From: Mesorhizobium sp. B2-8-5
GTDB lineage: Bacteria; Pseudomonadota; Alphaproteobacteria; Rhizobiales; Rhizobiaceae
Direction of reading: 5' to 3'
DNA length: 64,000 nucleotides
NCBI RefSeq assembly: GCF_006440675.2
Contig: NZ_CP083951.1
Coordinates: 5,241,501-5,305,500, forward strand
Below are positions 1 to 7,903 of the stretch, piece after piece. Numbering within the stretch: the stretch's first letter is position 1; each line of letters opens with the position of its first letter. The notes beneath the pieces are model-generated. The model was not told the DNA's origin. It saw only the letters and a program-made list of their open reading frames with translations, and did not search any database. The position numbers and the translations under genes were made by a program.

Positions 1-260
1 CGACCATGCACGGTTGCGATCAGCTCGGCAGACAGCAGTTTTCGCAGCGCCGAAATGTGGACCTGCAGCGTATTCTCCTCCACCACCACGCCGGGCCAGA
101 CCGCATCGAAAAGTTCGGTCTTGCCGATCACCTCGTCGGGCCTGTCGAGCAACATGGCGAGGATGTCGAAGGAACGTGCCGAAAGCTCCACCGGCCCTTT
201 CGGGCCCAGCAACTGCCGTTCGGCTCGTCTCAAACGATAGTTCCCAAACTCCAAGTCCAT
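1..260 (-). CDS. Winged-helix transcriptional regulator, N-terminal part (cut by window edge)
   Basis: Reading leftward from an ATG at 260, the sequence gives an 86-residue fragment of an OmpR/PhoB-type winged-helix DNA-binding domain. Visible hallmarks are the opening strand LEFGNYRL, the segment VELSARSFDILAMLLDRP, the VWPGVVVEENTLQVHISALR recognition region and the start of the usual VHGRGY wing. The winged helix sits at the very N-terminus with no receiver domain before it. That is typical of CadC-like regulators and of the large winged-helix/TPR or ATPase regulators common in rhizobia, rather than of two-component regulators. The C-terminal part lies outside the window, so its sensor domain is unknown. 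It is divergent from the small gene at 435. Confidence 0.8.
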   Translation of the reverse strand, partial: MDLEFGNYRLRRAERQLLGPKGPVELSARSFDILAMLLDRPDEVIGKTELFDAVWPGVVVEENTLQVHISALRKLLSAELIATVHG

Positions 261-434
261 TGGCCAAGAACCACCCTCGCGGGCAGGATAATCCAAGATG
301 ACCCTGAAGGCGAACTTCAGGGCCGTTTGGGATTCTTCGCTTCAAGCAATTTCAGAGCGATTCAGGACTCTTCAGGTTTAAGCCAAGGACCTGGGTGGGA
401 AGCGCTGCCATTGTCGCCGCCACAGGAGGGCATC

Positions 435-653
435 ATGACCGACATCCTCACCACCGGCCCAACTGCCGTCCGGCGTCTCAAACTGCCGCGGCCAAGCATC
501 CCGAGGCTGGCAATGCTCGCGACGTTCAACACCATGTTCAGTTCGATGGTCAATGCACGCAAGGCAGCCTATCTGGACCCTTTCACCAGTCTTGACCGCC
601 GACCGCCGATCATCCCGGAAGACGATCTCGAAGGCCGGAATCCCAACTGGTGA
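435..653 (+). CDS. Small hypothetical protein (72 aa)
   Basis: ATG preceded by an AGGAGG ribosome-binding site at 424-429, five bases upstream. This is one of the better ribosome-binding sites in the window and the main reason to accept the gene. The product is basic at its N-terminus, has a short hydrophobic stretch (LAMLATFNTMFSSMV, about residues 25-39) and ends in an acidic, proline-rich tail. It has no signal peptidase site that I trust and no family I recognise. It is transcribed away from the winged-helix regulator, with 174 bases between them that could hold the control sites for both. A role as a target of that regulator is inference only. Confidence 0.55.
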   Translation: MTDILTTGPTAVRRLKLPRPSIPRLAMLATFNTMFSSMVNARKAAYLDPFTSLDRRPPIIPEDDLEGRNPNW

Positions 654-737
654 TCTGCAACGCCCTTGCGGATTGATGCCTGGCGGTGCGGCCTGCAGAT
701 CCGCGTTCTGGGCGCTTGCGCTTCTAATCCGAAGCGA

Positions 738-2843
738 TCAAAGCGCCTTGAGCCAGACCTTGTTGTCATGGACGGCAGCGCCGCCATAGGGCGCCGGAGC
801 ATCGGCGCCGGTCAGCACGTTGATGCCCTCGCCGCGTTCATGCGCGCTGTTCGGCCAGATGCCTTCGGCGATCACCACGCCGCGCTTCACGCCATCGAAG
901 AACCTGGCATGCAGCACCAGGTCGCCGCGCCGGTTGCCGACCTCGACGCGGCCGCCATCCTCGATGCCGAGCACTGCTGCATCTTCGCGGTGGATGAGCA
1001 GCTCGGGCCTGCCTTCCTTGGCCTTCGAGACCGGCGTCTCGGCAAAGCTGGAATTGAGGAAGTTGCGCGCCGGCGAGGTCGCCAGCCGGAACGGATGCTC
1101 CTCATCCGCCAACTCGATCAGTTCGACATGGTCGGGGAATTCCGGCAGCCGCCCGACCGGGCCGAACAGGCCCATGCTTTTCGGCGGCCGGTTGGGCGCC
1201 GACTGCCCGGTCCAATTCGGCCGGAAGTGGAACTTCCTGTCGGCATGGCCGAAGCCGTTGATGAAATGCGCGTCGTCGAAGCCGGGCTGCAGGTCGACCC
1301 ACTTTTGTTGCTTCAGGCTGTCGAAGCTGCCCAGCCCGCGCTTGCCGAGGATGATGTCGATATGTTCGCGCTCGGTCAGGCCGAAACCCGGCCGGTCGCC
1401 GACGCCCAGCCGCCTGCCAAGCTCCTCATTGACGTAGTGGTTGGTGCGCGGCCCTTCCGGCGGCTCGATCAGCTTGGGGCCGAGCGTGATGTGCTGGTTG
1501 CCGCCGCCCTTGTAGATGTCGTCATGCTCCAGGAACATCGTGGCCGGCAGCACGACGTCGGCGAGCTTGGCCGTGTCGGTCATGAACTGCTCGTGCACGC
1601 AAGTGAACAGGTCCTCGCGCATAAAACCCTGTTTCACCAGCCGCTGCTGCGGCGCGACATTGGCCGGATTGGTGTTCTGGATCAGCATCGCCGTCACCGG
1701 GAGACCGCCATAGAGCGCATCCGCCGCACCGGTCAGCACCGGGCCGATGCGCGAATGGTCGAGATAGCGCACCTTCGGGTCGCGCATCGCTGTACCTTCC
1801 AGCACATCCTGGTTCAGCTTGAAGATGCCGGAGTTGGAGTGGAAAGCGCCGCCGCCCTCATACTGCCACGCGCCGGTGACGGCGGCGATGCAGGAGGCGG
1901 CGTGCATGTTGACCGAGCCGTTGCGCTGGCGGGCAAAGCCGTAGCCGAGGCGGAAGTAGGTTTTCTTCGTCGTGCCGACCAAATGCGCGAAAGCCTGTAT
2001 CTCATCGGCGCTGAGCCCGGTGATGGCGGCCGCCCATTCGGGCGTGCGCGTCTTCAAATGCTCTTCCAGCCCGCGCGGATCGTCGGTGTATTTTTCGAGA
2101 TAGGCACGGTCGGCCAGCCCATCGCGAAACAGCACGTGCATGACCGCGCAGGCGAGCGCGCCATCGGTGCCGGGCTTCAGGACAAGGCCGAGATCGGCCT
2201 GCTTCATCGTGGCATTGTCATAGATATCGATGACGACGATCTTCGCGCCGCGTTCCTTGCGCGCCCTCATCGCATGGGTCATGACGTTGACCTGCGTGAC
2301 CACGGCATTGGTGCCCCAGATCACCACGCAATCCGACTTGGCCATCTCGCGCGGATCGGGCCCGCGCAAGGCGCCCGCCCCCATCATCCAGCCGGTCCAG
2401 GCGAGATTGGTGCAGATCGAGCCGAAGAAGCCCGAGTATTGCTTGGCGTGGCGCAGCCGCTGGATGCCGTCACGCTGCACCAGCCCCATCGTGCCGGCGT
2501 AGAAATAAGGCCAGACCGTCTCCGAGCCGTAATTCGCCTCGGCCGCTATGAATCTTTCCGCCACGAGGTCCAGCGCGGCTTCCCAGCTGGATTCCTTCCA
2601 GGCGCCCTCACCCTTGGCGCCGGCGCGCACCAACGGCTTCAGCAGTCGGTCGGGATGATGCACGCGGTCGGCATAGCGCGCGACCTTGGCGCAGACGACA
2701 CCGGTCGTGTAGCTGTTCGCCTTGGCGCCATGGACGCGGCCGATGCGGTTGTCATCGAGCAACTCGACTTCGAGGGCGCAGGTGGAGGGGCAATCATGCG
2801 GACAGGCCGAATGGCCGATCCGGAGCTTGGCGTGCTGGTTCAT
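738..2843 (-). CDS. Molybdopterin-dependent oxidoreductase (formate dehydrogenase-like / BisC family)
   Basis: 701-residue protein of the prokaryotic molybdopterin oxidoreductase (DMSO reductase) superfamily. The N-terminus carries the 4Fe-4S site CPHDCPSTC (C14, C18, C22) with the fourth cysteine in VVCAKVARY near residue 50. The body has the usual catalytic-domain segments (AGTMGLVQRDG, IWGTNAVVTQ, GGGNQHITLG) and the C-terminus is a dinucleotide-binding/MopB_CT domain (HPFRLATSPARNFLNSSF). There is no Tat signal, so it should be cytoplasmic. Length fits a single-subunit enzyme without the extra ferredoxin domains of NADH-type subunits. No partner subunit, chaperone or cofactor gene is adjacent. 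moaD/moaE lie 22 kb away. Substrate cannot be told from sequence. An antisense open frame of 737 codons over this gene is a GC-rich shadow. Confidence 0.88.
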   Translation of the reverse strand: MNQHAKLRIGHSACPHDCPSTCALEVELLDDNRIGRVHGAKANSYTTGVVCAKVARYADRVHHPDRLLKPLVRAGAKGEGAWKESSWEAALDLVAERFIAAEANYGSETVWPYFYAGTMGLVQRDGIQRLRHAKQYSGFFGSICTNLAWTGWMMGAGALRGPDPREMAKSDCVVIWGTNAVVTQVNVMTHAMRARKERGAKIVVIDIYDNATMKQADLGLVLKPGTDGALACAVMHVLFRDGLADRAYLEKYTDDPRGLEEHLKTRTPEWAAAITGLSADEIQAFAHLVGTTKKTYFRLGYGFARQRNGSVNMHAASCIAAVTGAWQYEGGGAFHSNSGIFKLNQDVLEGTAMRDPKVRYLDHSRIGPVLTGAADALYGGLPVTAMLIQNTNPANVAPQQRLVKQGFMREDLFTCVHEQFMTDTAKLADVVLPATMFLEHDDIYKGGGNQHITLGPKLIEPPEGPRTNHYVNEELGRRLGVGDRPGFGLTEREHIDIILGKRGLGSFDSLKQQKWVDLQPGFDDAHFINGFGHADRKFHFRPNWTGQSAPNRPPKSMGLFGPVGRLPEFPDHVELIELADEEHPFRLATSPARNFLNSSFAETPVSKAKEGRPELLIHREDAAVLGIEDGGRVEVGNRRGDLVLHARFFDGVKRGVVIAEGIWPNSAHERGEGINVLTGADAPAPYGGAAVHDNKVWLKAL

Positions 2844-2894
2844 GCGGGGTGTGTAGCGGGTTTTAGGGACGAGGTGTAGGGCCAGATAGAGCTC

Positions 2895-2921
2895 CTCCTT
2901 CTCCCCTTGCGGGAGAAGGAG
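2895..2921. repeat. Perfect 11-bp inverted repeat between two genes (short palindromic repeat, possible terminator)
   Basis: CTCCTTCTCCC at 2895-2905 and GGGAGAAGGAG at 2911-2921 form a perfect hairpin around a 5-base loop. It lies just downstream of the ABC-F gene and upstream of the oxidoreductase. The same core (CTCCTTTCCCC...TTGNGGGGAAGG) recurs in variant form inside the EamA gene near 8810-8838 and near 12804-12821. It therefore looks like a dispersed repeat rather than a purpose-built terminator. No T-run follows it. Confidence 0.7.
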
Positions 2922-2929
2922 AAACCGCG

Positions 2930-4807
2930 CTATTCCGCGATCCCTTCCTCATATTCCGCCGACATCGTCAGCCACTTGTCCTCGTTCTGCGCCAGCGTCT
3001 GCGCCAGTTGCGAGCGCTCCTTGGCCAGCCGCGTGGCGGTCGAGGGATCCTTCTCGTAGACCGCCGGATTGGCGAGCTCGTCCTCGATCAGGTCGATGCG
3101 CTTGCGCATGCGGTCCATCAGCGCCTCGGTGGCGCGGATTTCCTTCGCCAGCGGTTCCAATGCGGCCCGGCGCTGGGCGGCTTCGCGGCGGCGATCGGCC
3201 TTGGACGCCTTGTCGGCTTCCTTCTGCTCGCGGCGGTTGGACGACACGCCGGTGACCAAGGTCTTGTAATCCTCGAGATCGCCGTCATAGGGATTGACCG
3301 CGCCGTCCTTGACCAGCCAGAGCCGGTCGGCGGTGGCTTCGAGCAGGTGCCGGTCGTGCGAGATCAGGATCACCGCGCCCGGAAAATCATTGAGCGCATG
3401 GATCAGCGATTCACGGCTGTCGATGTCGAGATGGTTGGTCGGCTCGTCGAGGATGAAGAGGTTCGGGCCCTCGAAAGCCGACAGACCCATCAGCAGCCGC
3501 GCCTTCTCGCCGCCGGAAAGGTCTTTCGCAGCGGTGTTCATCTTCTCGGTCGCAAGGCCGAATTGCGCCACGCGGGCGCGCACCTTGGCTTCCGGCGCGT
3601 CCGGCATCAGCCGGCGTACATGCTCGTAGGCGTTTTCCTCGGGACGCAGGTCATCGAGCTGGTGCTGGGCGAAGATCGCCACTTTCAGCCCGGGCGCAAC
3701 CGTCACCGTGCCGGTCTCGGCCTTCAGCCGGCCGGCGAGCAATTTGGCGAAGGTCGACTTGCCGTTGCCGTTGGCGCCGAGCAGCGCGATGCGATCGTCG
3801 GCATCGATGCGCAGCGTCATCTTCTTCAGGATCGGGCTGCCCTCGGTGTAGCCGACATTGACGCCATTGAGCGCCACGATCGGCGAAGCCACCGTCTTCA
3901 CCGGCTCCGGGAAGGAGAACGGCCGTACCGTGTCGTTCACGACAGCGGCGATCGGCTTCAGCTTTTCCAGCGCCTTCAGGCGCGACTGCGCCTGCCGGGC
4001 CTTGGAAGCCTTGGCGCGAAAACGCTCGACGAAGGATTCCATATGCTTGCGCTGAGTTTCCTGCTTGACGCGGCTCTTTTCCTGCAGCTCGCGCTGCTCG
4101 GTGAGCTGGCGTTCGAACTGGTCGTAGCCGCCGCGCCAGAAGGTCAGCTTCTTCTGGTCGAGATGGACGATCGAGTTGACGGCGCGGTTGAGCAGGTCGC
4201 GGTCGTGCGAGATCAGCAAAACCGTGCGCGGATATTTCGCGACGTAGTTCTCCAGCCACAGCGTGCCTTCGAGGTCGAGATAATTGGTCGGCTCGTCGAG
4301 CAGCAGCAGGTCGGGCTCGGAGAAGAGCACGGCAGCCAAAGCCACGCGCATGCGCCAGCCGCCGGAGAAGGACGAGGCCGGCCGCCGCTGCGCGGCATCG
4401 TCGAAGCCGAGGCCGGCAAGGATGGTGGCGGCGCGGGATTCGGCCGAATGCGCGTCGATATCAGCCAGCCGCGTATGGATCTCGGCGATGCGGTGCGGAT
4501 CGGTCGCGGTCTTTTCCTCCTCGAGCAGGGCCTGGCGCTCGACATCGGCTTTCAGGACGATGTCGATCAGCGGCTCCTCGGTGCCGGGCGCTTCCTGCGC
4601 CACCTGGCCGATGCGGGTGTTCTTCGGCAGGCTGATCGAGCCGGTCTCCGAAGGGAAATCGCCGGTGATCGCCTTGAACAGCGTGGTCTTGCCGGTGCCG
4701 TTGCGGCCGACGAGACCGGCCTTGGTGCCGGCCGGCAGGGTCAATGAGGCATGATCGAGAAGCAGTCGCCCCGCCATGCGCAGCGTAAGGTCGTTGATGA
4801 TAAGCAT
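2930..4807 (-). CDS. ABC-F family ATPase (Uup/YheS-like)
   Basis: Soluble protein with two ABC ATPase domains and no transmembrane segment, the signature of the ABC-F family that acts on ribosomes. Domain 1 has Walker A GRNGTGKTT near residues 34-42 and signature FSGGWRMR followed by LLLLDEPTNYLD. A charged linker (QRELQEKSRVKQETQRKH and onward) follows. Domain 2 has GANGNGKSTFAK, LSGGEKARLLMGL and FILDEPTNHLD. A C-terminal basic coiled coil (REQKEADKASKADRRREAAQ onward) is typical of Uup/YheS-type proteins. The ATG at 4807 (MLIINDLTLR) is preferred over an in-frame GTG at 4822, because the family normally starts with this strand. Whether it is a housekeeping or antibiotic-resistance ABC-F is not decided. 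No peptide leader or attenuator was seen. Confidence 0.9.
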   Translation of the reverse strand: MLIINDLTLRMAGRLLLDHASLTLPAGTKAGLVGRNGTGKTTLFKAITGDFPSETGSISLPKNTRIGQVAQEAPGTEEPLIDIVLKADVERQALLEEEKTATDPHRIAEIHTRLADIDAHSAESRAATILAGLGFDDAAQRRPASSFSGGWRMRVALAAVLFSEPDLLLLDEPTNYLDLEGTLWLENYVAKYPRTVLLISHDRDLLNRAVNSIVHLDQKKLTFWRGGYDQFERQLTEQRELQEKSRVKQETQRKHMESFVERFRAKASKARQAQSRLKALEKLKPIAAVVNDTVRPFSFPEPVKTVASPIVALNGVNVGYTEGSPILKKMTLRIDADDRIALLGANGNGKSTFAKLLAGRLKAETGTVTVAPGLKVAIFAQHQLDDLRPEENAYEHVRRLMPDAPEAKVRARVAQFGLATEKMNTAAKDLSGGEKARLLMGLSAFEGPNLFILDEPTNHLDIDSRESLIHALNDFPGAVILISHDRHLLEATADRLWLVKDGAVNPYDGDLEDYKTLVTGVSSNRREQKEADKASKADRRREAAQRRAALEPLAKEIRATEALMDRMRKRIDLIEDELANPAVYEKDPSTATRLAKERSQLAQTLAQNEDKWLTMSAEYEEGIAE

Positions 4808-4875
4808 GGCCGGCTTTTGCACGGGAGATCGACGCTTCGCAAGAGCCAGGGGCTCGGATGAGGCCCGCCGCGCTG

Positions 4876-4983
4876 ACTTAAAAGCGCGTCGCGCTGAAGC
4901 GGATTCAGGCGACGCGCTTTAAGCCTTTGTTTTGCTGCATGTCGTTGTCCCAGAACCGCTGCACACTTCTGGGCGACATGCCT
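4876..4983. repeat. Composite dispersed palindromic repeat (two hairpins)
   Basis: Two adjoining palindromes. The first is AAGCGCGTCGC...GCGACGCGCTT (about 4880-4921). The second runs from GCATGTCGTTG to CGACATGC with CCCAGAA/TTCTGGG inner arms (about 4938-4982). The second half recurs almost base for base at about 24316-24363, and diverged relatives occur at 16371-16421 and 38643-38693. The pattern is that of rhizobial intergenic mosaic elements: mobile or mobilised non-coding palindromes sitting in intergenic spacers. Confidence 0.75.
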
Positions 4984-5046
4984 TGGCCGTTCAGCAGAAA
5001 ACACGACGGACTGGAACCAGTTGCCGGCCGAAGCGTTTGGAGGCCC

Positions 5047-5283
5047 GTGATCCGCTATCTCGCCCTAGCCTTCATCTTCTTCCAGGTCGCCACGACAACC
5101 GCGCTGGCGACGCAGGTGGTTCTGTTCGAGGACCAGGCTGCTCAAACTGCTGTCCCGACTGAGCCCGCGAGTGGGCCGCAGGCCCAACCAACCTCTCCGC
5201 AGGCGGGAAAGATTGCGAACAGACCAGAGACGCGGGCGCCGGAACACCTGTTGATCCAGATCGATTCCGGGAGTGTGTTTTAG
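5047..5283 (+). CDS. Small putative exported protein (78 aa)
   Basis: Starts with GTG at 5047, three bases after GGAGG (5039-5043). The first 20 residues (IRYLALAFIFFQVATTTALA) form a plausible Sec signal peptide with an ALA cleavage site. The mature part is short, rich in Q, P, T and A, and without cysteines. Longer in-frame starts upstream run through the palindromic repeat and are unlikely. No family is recognised, and the reading frame is the only support beyond the signal peptide and ribosome-binding site. Confidence 0.45.
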   Translation: MIRYLALAFIFFQVATTTALATQVVLFEDQAAQTAVPTEPASGPQAQPTSPQAGKIANRPETRAPEHLLIQIDSGSVF

Positions 5284-5303
5284 GCGTCGCCTATGAACGA
5301 CTA

Positions 5304-5389
5304 GAGCAATTCCAGGAAAAGTGTGTGCGGTTGGGCTCGGCGCCTTCGCCGTAGCCGCCGTCCGGAATTGCGTCAAAACACGGAGATAG
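5304..5389. repeat. Dispersed palindromic repeat (GAGCAATTCC family), within a 320-base gene-free stretch
   Basis: GAGCAATTCCAGGAAAAGTG at about 5304 and CCGTCCGGAATTGCG near 5358-5372 match, in opposite orientation, the element at 23271-23338. This copy seems to carry about 25 extra bases in its middle. The rest of 5284-5603 contains no convincing gene. Confidence 0.6.
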
Positions 5390-5603
5390 TGGCCGGCAGG
5401 ACAGCACCCTGCCCTTCCAGCCTCCGCAGCGATCGCGGAGAGCGGCGAGGCACCGTCCTGAGACTGGGCGCTGCTCCGTCGTAGCCAATCCGCGCCGGTC
5501 ACGCTTTACTTGCCGCGTCGTGGGATTGGCGTTGATCGCGGCTGTTGTCTCAACCTATGCTGGCGCGAGCGGCGGGGTTCGATTCAAGCAGAGGGCAGAT
5601 CAG

Positions 5604-6308
5604 ATGTCAGGCAAGACCACGCTCATTTCGGCTTCACTGGTGATCGGGATTTTCGCGGGCGCTGCCAGCCTGTTTCTCACCACGCCATCGGCCCACGCGG
5701 CAGCCACCGACTGCGCGGCAGCGAAGACGCAGGCCGACCTTGCTACCTGCACGGCAGCGAATGCCGCTTCGGCCGACGCGGGCCTCAACGCAGTCTACAA
5801 GGCGCTGGCGGGACGTCTCGCTCCCGCCAACCTGAAGCGCTTGCGCGACGCGCAGCGCGCCTGGATTCCGTTCCGCGACAAGGAGTGCGCCTTCCGCACC
5901 CAGCCTTATGCCGATGGCTCGGTGTACTCGACCCTCGTCGAGACCTGCAGGGCGGAGTTGACCAGGGCGCGGCTGGCGCAGCTGCAGCACCAATTGCAAT
6001 GCCCCGAAGGCGATCTCTCCTGCGTGCCGCAAAGCGGCGGCAGTGCCGCGCCCGCGACGGCTGGCACCGCGCCCGCGAAACCCGCCCCTCCCCAGGCAAG
6101 CCAGAACGACACGCGGCCATGCGTGCAATCCGCCGGCAAGGCGAAGTCGGACCAGTATGTCTCGCAGTGCATCCAAGTGTCGCCGGCGACCAATCCGCCC
6201 TGCAACGGGCAGAATGTCTGCAGCATGATGATCGATGAGATCAAGCGCGGCTGCGCCATGATCGGCAAAAACAACCCGCCGGGCTTCTGCTCTGCTTATA
6301 AGGACTGA
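5604..6308 (+). CDS. LprI/DUF1311-type exported protein
   Basis: 234 residues from the ATG at 5604. An in-frame start at 5520 adds an implausible leader. Residues 1-32 are a classical signal peptide ending PSAHAA. The mature N-terminal half has the LprI/DUF1311 pattern: C-A-A-A-KTQADLATCTAANAA, then a lysine/arginine helix LKRLRDAQRAWIPFRDKEC and a third cysteine pair around ETCRAEL. In characterised members the domain inhibits lysozyme. A low-complexity Ala/Pro linker (about 140-165) leads to a second cysteine-rich segment, CVQSAGKAKSDQYVSQC, that is not part of the usual domain. Periplasmic location is expected. The function here is inferred from the domain only. Confidence 0.72.
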   Translation: MSGKTTLISASLVIGIFAGAASLFLTTPSAHAAATDCAAAKTQADLATCTAANAASADAGLNAVYKALAGRLAPANLKRLRDAQRAWIPFRDKECAFRTQPYADGSVYSTLVETCRAELTRARLAQLQHQLQCPEGDLSCVPQSGGSAAPATAGTAPAKPAPPQASQNDTRPCVQSAGKAKSDQYVSQCIQVSPATNPPCNGQNVCSMMIDEIKRGCAMIGKNNPPGFCSAYKD

Positions 6309-6544
6309 GCGGCCATAGCCGGGCTGTTACGATCAACATTCCCTGGCGGAAAATCAGCCCAGCGCGGCAAGACGACCGCAAGTTCGGCTTTGGTTCAATA
6401 TTAGCACCACGAGTGGCGATACCACCAAAAAAGGACGGCAAAATCTTCCGGGCCAGGCATGATGCTTATCAAAAATGATTTTCAGTTTTGCCGCAAACCT
6501 GCAAACCTGTAGGCGCGCCGTGAGTCGTGAGTGGGCGCCAACGA

Positions 6545-6586
6545 TAACTTGGTTCACGTAACTTGGCCCAAATAACTTGGCCATAT
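6545..6586 (+). repeat. Three tandem 14-bp direct repeats (TAACTTGG boxes)
   Basis: TAACTTGG begins at 6545, 6559 and 6573, an exact 14-bp period; the spacers differ (ttcacg, cccaaa, ccatat). The array ends next to the ribosome-binding site of the small gene at 6599. Iterated, phase-specific boxes at this position suggest a regulator-binding array, but no family match is known to me. Confidence 0.6.
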
Positions 6587-6598
6587 CAGGAGCTCACG

Positions 6599-6799
6599 AT
6601 GGATAGAGCGCCCAGCGATTTACGAACGTTGCGATATGTCGCGGAGATCACGCGCAAGTTGGCCAAAATGCTCTCGCGCACGCGCTACCAGATGCTTGTC
6701 TATCTCCTTGAAATGACAGCGGTTGAGGCGGAAAGCCTTGCCGGCGAGCAGGATTCCAAGCGAGCCCGGCCGGTCAAGCCGCCTCAGGCCCACCGCTAG
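6599..6799 (+). CDS. Small hypothetical protein (66 aa)
   Basis: ATG at 6599 with AGGAG at 6588-6592. The product has a basic, amphipathic helix (LRTLRYVAEITRKLAKMLSR), a hydrophobic stretch YQMLVYLLEMTAVEAESL and a charged tail. It has no cysteines and no signal peptide. It resembles the many short helical proteins of rhizobia that lack an assigned function. It is preceded by three 14-bp direct repeats, and it converges with the gene at 6801. Confidence 0.55.
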   Translation: MDRAPSDLRTLRYVAEITRKLAKMLSRTRYQMLVYLLEMTAVEAESLAGEQDSKRARPVKPPQAHR

Positions 6800-6800
6800 T

Positions 6801-7103
6801 CTAGGCGCGCGGCGAACTGTTTGCCGCAAGGCGGTCCAGGATAACCAAGCAATTCAGTCTTCGCGCTTCGATGGCCGACGGGTCGTCGCATTCGACGATG
6901 GCGCGCTCGAACCGGTCAAGCGCGTCGAGCGCGGCAAGCATGTCGCCGGAGGGATCGCCCAGCGAAAACAGGATGCGCCGCGCCCTGACGCCGTTGGCCG
7001 CGTCCACCGAGGACTGGGCGGCTACGCCACGGCGCAACGCGCCGAGGGCGGCCAGATGGTCGCGCCATGGTAATGGCGCGACATCATCTGTTGCGGGCAA
7101 CAT
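6801..7103 (-). CDS. Hypothetical protein (100 aa) downstream of mucR
   Basis: ATG at 7103 lies three bases after the mucR stop codon, so translational coupling is likely. The product is helical, with paired leucines and acidic residues (DMLAALDALDRFERAIVECD), and has no signal peptide, membrane segment or known motif. Codon usage matches the neighbours. I do not recognise a family. Tight linkage to mucR suggests co-expression, not a defined role. Confidence 0.55.
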   Translation of the reverse strand: MLPATDDVAPLPWRDHLAALGALRRGVAAQSSVDAANGVRARRILFSLGDPSGDMLAALDALDRFERAIVECDDPSAIEARRLNCLVILDRLAANSSPRA

Positions 7104-7106
7104 GCC

Positions 7107-7559
7107 TCAGGCCTTGGCCTTGCGCTTGCCCTTGCCCGCGTCGCCGCCGGCTGGCTTGCGGCCGAGGCCTGAGGATTTGGCCAACGCCGAGCGGGTCGCC
7201 GAATAGCTGGGCGCCACCATCGGATAGTCGGCTGGCAGACCCCATTTCGCGCGGTATTCGTCCGGCGTCAGACCATGGTCGGTCGCGAGGTGGCGCTTCA
7301 ACGACTTGAACTTCTTTCCATCTTCCAGGCACACGATGTAGTCGGGGAAAACCGAGCGCTTCGGGTTGACGGCGGGCGTCAGAGCCACCGCCTCCTTGAC
7401 AACGCTGCCGCTGGCGAGCTTGCGAACCGAGGCGCTGACGCTGGCGATCAGATCAGGCAGGCCAGAGGCGGGGAGCGGATTGTTGCCGACATAGGCCGAG
7501 ACAATGTCGGCGGTCAGCTCGATTGCAGTCTTGTCGTCGATGTTGGACAATTTTTTCAC
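7107..7559 (-). CDS. mucR: MucR/Ros family transcriptional regulator
   Basis: 150 residues, the usual length of the Ros/MucR family that controls exopolysaccharide, motility and symbiosis genes in rhizobia. The N-terminal oligomerisation region (LTADIVSAYVGNNPL) precedes the single zinc-finger-like domain near residues 74-105, CLEDGKKFKSLKRHLATDH, followed by GLTPDEYRAKWGLPADYPMV. The ligand spacing is C-x2-D-x9-H-x4-H: the second cysteine of the Ros finger is an aspartate. Some M. loti family members are known to fold with altered or no zinc coordination, so this may still be active. The C-terminus is a lysine/glycine tail. Family members usually repress their own promoter, and the 340-base upstream region is AT-richer than its surroundings. 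Confidence 0.9.
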   Translation of the reverse strand: MKKLSNIDDKTAIELTADIVSAYVGNNPLPASGLPDLIASVSASVRKLASGSVVKEAVALTPAVNPKRSVFPDYIVCLEDGKKFKSLKRHLATDHGLTPDEYRAKWGLPADYPMVAPSYSATRSALAKSSGLGRKPAGGDAGKGKRKAKA

Positions 7560-7903
7560 CTTCTGCTGGCCCTCAAATCGCCAGCTCTTTTTTAAGACTT
7601 TCGTCGGTGTATCGAATTGGACCTGTCCCCCAACGGACCGTCCATAATCAGTAAATCTACGAAACTCAATACCGGGCGATGTTTCTACGCGGACTGGAAA
7701 CGCGCAAGTTAGGAATTCTAATAGCTATAGCCAGCGTTTTATAGCTCAGGCGGTCCGCCTGGATGCGCAAAAGGCGCTATAGCACTTCGATTCGCCATGA
7801 AAGTTGCTGAAAATCAAAGTTCAGGGCAAGTTCCGGCACGGCCGCGATAATCTACCGTCGGATAATCGAACATGCGCGATTCGGCGGCCCCACGGCAAAT
7901 CGG
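7560..7903. other. Gene-free spacer upstream of mucR
   Basis: No coding region is convincing here. The stretch is AT-richer than average and contains a perfect palindrome CAGGCGG-T-CCGCCTG at 7747-7761 and two GCTATAG(C) boxes near 7728 and 7776. It probably holds the mucR promoter on the minus strand, but I cannot place -35/-10 boxes with confidence. Confidence 0.5.

Noticed and set aside
666..2879. 737-codon open frame on the plus strand
   Set aside because: Antisense to the molybdopterin oxidoreductase; composition is that of a GC-rich shadow (many Arg, Gly, Asp repeats) and has no family motifs.
2895..2921. Possible classical terminator for the ABC-F gene
   Set aside because: Hairpin is strong but has no T-run and recurs elsewhere, so it was kept as a repeat.
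4927..5046. Upstream extension of the small exported protein
   Set aside because: The extra codons are read from the palindromic repeat and spoil the signal peptide.
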